Shown in pieces: positions 21,156 to 23,468 of a stretch of DNA of 23,468 nt (the first letter of the stretch is position 1; every line of letters starts with the position of its first letter). A program made the position numbers and the translations under genes. The stretch spans positions 1 through 23,468 of the forward strand of contig CAZHFK010000014.1 in NCBI GenBank assembly GCA_964531215.1, given 5' to 3'. The notes below the pieces were generated by a model, which was not told the origin of the DNA, made no database searches, and worked only from the letters and a program-made list of their open reading frames with translations. Source of the stretch: WJKP01 sp964531215 (GTDB lineage: Bacteria > Patescibacteriota > Patescibacteriia > CAIXNZ01).

Positions 21156-21857
21156 CTAAATTTGGACTTGAATGCCAGGCCCCATTGAAGAAGAAATTGC
21201 CACTTTTTTAATAAAAGTTCCTTTAATTGAGGCTGGCTTAGCTTTTTGTAAGACGTCCACAAAAGCTTGAAAATTTTCAATTAGTTTTTTATCGTTAAAA
21301 GAAGCTTTGCCGATTGCTATATGAATATTGCCTGTATCATCATTTTTAAAGCTGACTTTACCTTTGGCTAAATCTTCAACAGCTTTTTTGATATTTGGTG
21401 TTACAGTTTCGGTTTTAGGATTAGGCATTAAACCTTTGGGGCCTAAAATTTTGGCTATTTTTGTCAAATCTTTCATCATTTCCGGTACCGTAATTAAAAC
21501 ATCAAAATCAATTTTTTTAGTTTTGGCTATTTTATCAATTAATTCTTCACCGCCAACAATATCAGCCCCGGCTTCTTTGGCTTCTTTTTGCTTATCCGGT
21601 GGCGCAATAACTGCTACTTTTATTTTTTTACCAGTGCCATGAGGCATTAAAACAGTAGATCTGATTTGCTGATCGCTTTTTTTGGGATCAATACCGGTTT
21701 TTACTGCGACTTCAATAGAAGCGTCAAATTTTGTGGTTGATGTTTCTTTGGCAAGTTTAATAGCTTCTTCAAGAGGATAAGCAGAATTTTTATCAATTTT
21801 ATCTCTTAATTCCATAAATCTTTGTGAATGCGCTTTTTTTTGTTTTTTATTTGGCAT
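21156..21857 (-). CDS. rplA: 50S ribosomal protein L1
   Basis: 233 residues, normal for L1, the protein of the mobile L1 stalk of the large subunit and often a translational repressor of its own operon. The family block 'KILGPKGLMPNPKTETVTPN' (near 135-155) and 'KVSFKNDDTGNIHIAIGKAS' followed by 'IKGTFIKKVAISSSMGPGIQ' are clear. It follows rplK after 154 bases that contain a terminator and competing structures, unusual for a pair that is normally adjacent. Presence of L1 argues against those Parcubacteria lineages reported to lack it. Confidence 0.97.
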   Translation of the reverse strand: MPNKKQKKAHSQRFMELRDKIDKNSAYPLEEAIKLAKETSTTKFDASIEVAVKTGIDPKKSDQQIRSTVLMPHGTGKKIKVAVIAPPDKQKEAKEAGADIVGGEELIDKIAKTKKIDFDVLITVPEMMKDLTKIAKILGPKGLMPNPKTETVTPNIKKAVEDLAKGKVSFKNDDTGNIHIAIGKASFNDKKLIENFQAFVDVLQKAKPASIKGTFIKKVAISSSMGPGIQVQI

Positions 21858-21893
21858 AAGTTTGAAATTTTATTATTAATTAATTTTTTAATG

Positions 21894-21925
21894 AAAAAAA
21901 CTGATGTAAACGCAATACATCAGTT
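21894..21925 (-). terminator. Intrinsic terminator in the rplK-rplA gap
   Basis: On the minus strand AACTGATGT (21925-21917) pairs perfectly with ACATCAGTT (21907-21899) over a 9-nt loop, followed by T residues (to 21894). It lies upstream of rplA, whose start is at 21857, so it would cut rplA expression unless it is bypassed. Confidence 0.85.
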
Positions 21926-21979
21926 AATTTAACGGGTAGTAGTGTATTGCGTGGTGCAAACGCTTAATTAAGCTTCCAC
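21894..21979 (-). promoter_or_regulatory. Candidate attenuator leader of rplA (mutually exclusive structures)
   Basis: Minus strand. Besides the terminator, ACGCAATACA (21952-21943) is perfectly complementary to TGTATTGCGT (21919-21910), which covers the terminator loop and part of its 5' arm, so the two cannot form together. Further upstream GTGG (21979-21976) can pair with CCAC (21954-21951) around a GCTTAATTAAGC palindrome (21973-21962), and this overlaps the antiterminator by two bases. This is the layout of an attenuator, possibly an L1 autoregulatory site. The pairings are seen; the ligand is inference. Confidence 0.6.
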
Positions 21980-22011
21980 ACTTTTAAATATTTTATTTTT
22001 TTGAAATAATT

Positions 22012-22437
22012 TTAACCTTCAATAGTTAAGCCCATTTGCCGGGCAGTTCCTGCAATAATTTTTTCAGCCGCTTCAATATCATCAGTATTTAAATCCGGTA
22101 ATTTTATTTCGGCTATTTCGCGAATTTGAGCTTTACTTATTTTACCTATTTTTTCCTGCAATGGTTTGCCTGATCCGCTTTTTATACCGGCAGCTTTTTT
22201 CAATAACGCAGAGGCAGGTGGTGTTTTTAATTTAAAATCAAATGATCGGTCTTCGTAAACCGTGATTTCAACAGGAATAATATCACCGCTTTTATCTTTC
22301 GTTGCTTCATTAAATTGACTGCAAAAATCTTGAATATTTAAACCATGCTGACCTAAAGCAGGACCAACAGGTGGAGCCGGATTGGCTTGGCCAGCCGGAA
22401 TTTGTAATTTTAATGTTGTTAGTATTTTTTGGGGCAT
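22012..22437 (-). CDS. rplK: 50S ribosomal protein L11
   Basis: 141 residues. 'LKLQIPAGQANPAPPVGPAL' followed by 'GQHGLNIQDFCSQFN' is the diagnostic N-terminal domain with the proline-rich linker; 'TPPASALLKKAAGIKSGSGK' is in the rRNA-binding C-terminal domain. L11 forms the GTPase-associated centre with 23S rRNA. It follows nusG by 65 bases that show no promoter or terminator, only a short GGTT/AACC hairpin. No Shine-Dalgarno motif; the start is preceded by AATTAAATTT. Confidence 0.97.
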   Translation of the reverse strand: MPQKILTTLKLQIPAGQANPAPPVGPALGQHGLNIQDFCSQFNEATKDKSGDIIPVEITVYEDRSFDFKLKTPPASALLKKAAGIKSGSGKPLQEKIGKISKAQIREIAEIKLPDLNTDDIEAAEKIIAGTARQMGLTIEG

Positions 22438-22502
22438 AAATTTAATTATTGATAGGTTGAATTAATGAGTTTCGCTAATTTTTACTAAGGTTGATGAACC
22501 CA

Positions 22503-23045
22503 TTATATCTTTTTTATTTGTAAAAAGTCAAGCTCGACAGGTGTTTCACGTCCAAACATGGAAACTAAAATTTTAACTTTACCCCGTGCCTCATCAATAT
22601 CAGTAACCTTGCCTTCAAAACCCTTGAAAGGACCGTCAACAATTTTAACCGGTGAACCTTCAGAAACATCGATTTTAAATTTAGGTTCTTCTTGTCCCAT
22701 TCTTTTGAATAATTCTTTGACTTCCGCTTCAGAAACCGGGGTGGGGGTGGTACCAGAACCGACAAAGCCGGTTACATTTGGCGTGTTTCTGACTACATAC
22801 CAGGAATCATCAGTAACAATCATTTGGACCATTAAATAACCCGGATAAATTTTTTCTATTACTGTTTTTCTTTTACCGTTTTTTATCTTAATTTTTTTTT
22901 CTGTAGGAATAACAACATCAAAAATTTTATCTTCCATATCCATTGTTTCAATTCTTTGTTTTAAATTATCAGCAACACTTTCTTCATATCCGGAATAAGT
23001 GTGAATCACATACCATCTTTTACCTCTTGATATTTGTTTTGCCAT
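22503..23045 (-). CDS. nusG: Transcription termination/antitermination factor NusG
   Basis: 180 residues, binding RNA polymerase and, in many bacteria, Rho or ribosomal protein S10. The NGN domain begins 'RWYVIHTYSGYEESVADNLK' and includes 'VIPTEKKIKIKNGKRKTVIE', 'YPGYLMVQM' and 'VRNTPNVTGFVG'. The KOW domain is 'GSPVKIVDGPFKGFEGKVTD' to the end. The secE gene is 24 bases upstream, the near-universal arrangement. Confidence 0.97.
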   Translation of the reverse strand: MAKQISRGKRWYVIHTYSGYEESVADNLKQRIETMDMEDKIFDVVIPTEKKIKIKNGKRKTVIEKIYPGYLMVQMIVTDDSWYVVRNTPNVTGFVGSGTTPTPVSEAEVKELFKRMGQEEPKFKIDVSEGSPVKIVDGPFKGFEGKVTDIDEARGKVKILVSMFGRETPVELDFLQIKKI

Positions 23046-23069
23046 AGGTTTTTATGGTTAAGTTTGTTT

Positions 23070-23264
23070 TTATTTAATTATTTGTTCAACACCCAAAGCC
23101 AAAATATAATCGATAATACCAATAAAAGCCGCTATAGCCAAACTAATACCGATTACCAATAAAGTATAATTAGTCGTTTCTTTTTTAGTCGGCCAAGTGA
23201 CTTTTTTTAATTCAGTTATAGAGGATTTAATATACTGAATTAATTTTTTAGCTGGATTTTTCAT
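23070..23264 (-). CDS. secE: Preprotein translocase subunit SecE
   Basis: 64 residues, a minimal single-span SecE. The amphipathic helix 'YIKSSITELKKVTWPTKKET' is diagnostic, and one membrane helix (about 30-55) follows. It stabilises SecY in the inner membrane. It precedes nusG. The start lies 77 bases downstream of the 5' leader hairpin. Confidence 0.95.
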   Translation of the reverse strand: MKNPAKKLIQYIKSSITELKKVTWPTKKETTNYTLLVIGISLAIAAFIGIIDYILALGVEQIIK

Positions 23265-23340
23265 ATTTTTATTAATTAAGGTATTGGTAATTTTTTATTA
23301 TTTAAAGTATTACTTATACCTAAAATTAGTGATTTTTAAA

Positions 23341-23359
23341 AAGACCTTTGCCAGGTCTT
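23341..23359 (-). terminator. Hairpin with T tail at the 5' end of the secE transcript
   Basis: On the minus strand AAGACCT (23359-23353) pairs with AGGTCTT (23347-23341) over the loop GGCAA, and the T run reaches 23338. It starts only about 6 nt after the predicted secE transcription start. It could be a terminator of an upstream gene, a leader attenuator or a stabilising 5' hairpin. Confidence 0.55.
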
Positions 23360-23371
23360 ATTTATAATTAT

Positions 23372-23399
23372 ATTTTATACTATATTCAGGATTTGTCAA
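23372..23399 (-). promoter_or_regulatory. Promoter of secE-nusG-rplK-rplA
   Basis: Minus strand TTGACA (23399-23394), 16-nt spacer, TAAAAT (23377-23372). Transcription would start near 23365. The -35 is inside the right half (as read on this strand) of the 25-bp palindrome. Confidence 0.7.
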
Positions 23400-23415
23400 G
23401 TTAAACTTGACAAAT
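23391..23415. repeat. 25-bp near-perfect palindrome over the secE -35 element
   Basis: ATTTGTCAAGTT (23391-23402), one base, AACTTGACAAAT (23404-23415): 12-bp perfect arms. One TTGACA serves as the -35. There is no T run on the minus strand side, so it is not a terminator for that strand; on the plus strand TTTT follows. A DNA-bound repressor operator is possible. Confidence 0.75.
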
Positions 23416-23468
23416 TTTTGTTACAATTGCAGCAATTAGGGTTACATTTGGGATTTCGTTCACATGTG
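23396..23468 (-). CDS. Possible 3' end of a Cys-rich protein, cut by window edge
   Basis: In the frame that ends at TGA (23396-23398) the last residues read TCERNPKCNPNCCNCNKNLS, then SLT. The Cys spacing suggests a metal-binding tail. Another frame, ending at TAA, is also open over this short distance but uses codons rare in the window (CTA, GTA, ATC). With only 73 bases visible this could be noncoding. Confidence 0.25.
   Translation of the reverse strand, partial: TCERNPKCNPNCCNCNKNLSSLT

Noticed and set aside
20935..21159. Plus-strand 74-codon frame in the gap next to rplA
   Set aside because: Composition is that of reverse-complement AT-rich DNA (Phe/Ile/Leu/Cys-rich), with no start context, and it runs into the end of rplA on the other strand.
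1..23468. tRNA or rRNA genes, CRISPR arrays, insertion sequences, prophage genes
   Set aside because: No cloverleaf, no repeat-spacer pattern, no transposase or integrase frames were seen.

Overview
The window looks like a piece of a Candidate Phyla Radiation (Patescibacteria, Parcubacteria-like) genome. The grounds are a low-GC, A/T-biased sequence, very compact gene packing with many 4-11 nt overlaps, translation starts without Shine-Dalgarno motifs, a thrombospondin-type-3/L,D-transpeptidase fusion, and several short or lineage-specific proteins. TGA acts as a stop (for example in the ATGA overlaps at 19510 and 20328), so the genetic code is the standard bacterial one. This is inferred from gene content only. 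A scaffold gap of ten Ns at 2047-2056 interrupts one gene.

Layout. (1) 1-1153, minus strand: a truncated phosphoribosyltransferase and a membrane-anchored L,D-transpeptidase. (2) 1221-3927, plus strand: a presenilin/signal-peptide-peptidase-like GxGD intramembrane protease (3' end lost in the gap), then archease and the RNA ligase RtcB. (3) 3995-13027, plus strand: dnaE, a membrane-anchored protein of unknown function, a promoter with a T-box riboswitch and terminator, thrS (without its TGS domain), an imperfect inverted repeat, and the overlapping tRNA-modification pair miaB-miaA, ending at a bidirectional terminator. (4) 13060-15703, minus strand: gatB followed by two tiny lysine-rich ORFs and a coiled-coil protein. 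(5) 15719-20858, minus strand: a compact deoxynucleotide cluster (cytidylyltransferase-like, dCMP deaminase fusion, HIT protein, MtrA-like/thymidylate synthase fusion, dUTPase, thymidylate-kinase-like) plus a polytopic membrane protein. (6) 21156-23264, minus strand: secE-nusG-rplK-rplA with a candidate attenuator between rplK and rplA and a 25-bp palindrome over the secE promoter.

The genes mostly serve core information processing: replication (DnaE, dTTP supply), tRNA charging and maturation (ThrRS, GatB, MiaA/MiaB, RtcB/archease), ribosome and transcription (L1, L11, NusG) and secretion (SecE). dCMP deaminase and dUTPase would each yield dUMP, the thymidylate synthase would methylate it, and the kinase would phosphorylate dTMP. 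The strongest regulatory signals are the thrS T-box (promoter, leader, antiterminator and terminator can all be placed by base) and the rplK-rplA alternative structures. The least explained parts are the two extra proteins of the nucleotide cluster (cytidylyltransferase-like, HIT), the small ORFs at 13858-14157, and a possible 44-codon ORF at 20962-21096.
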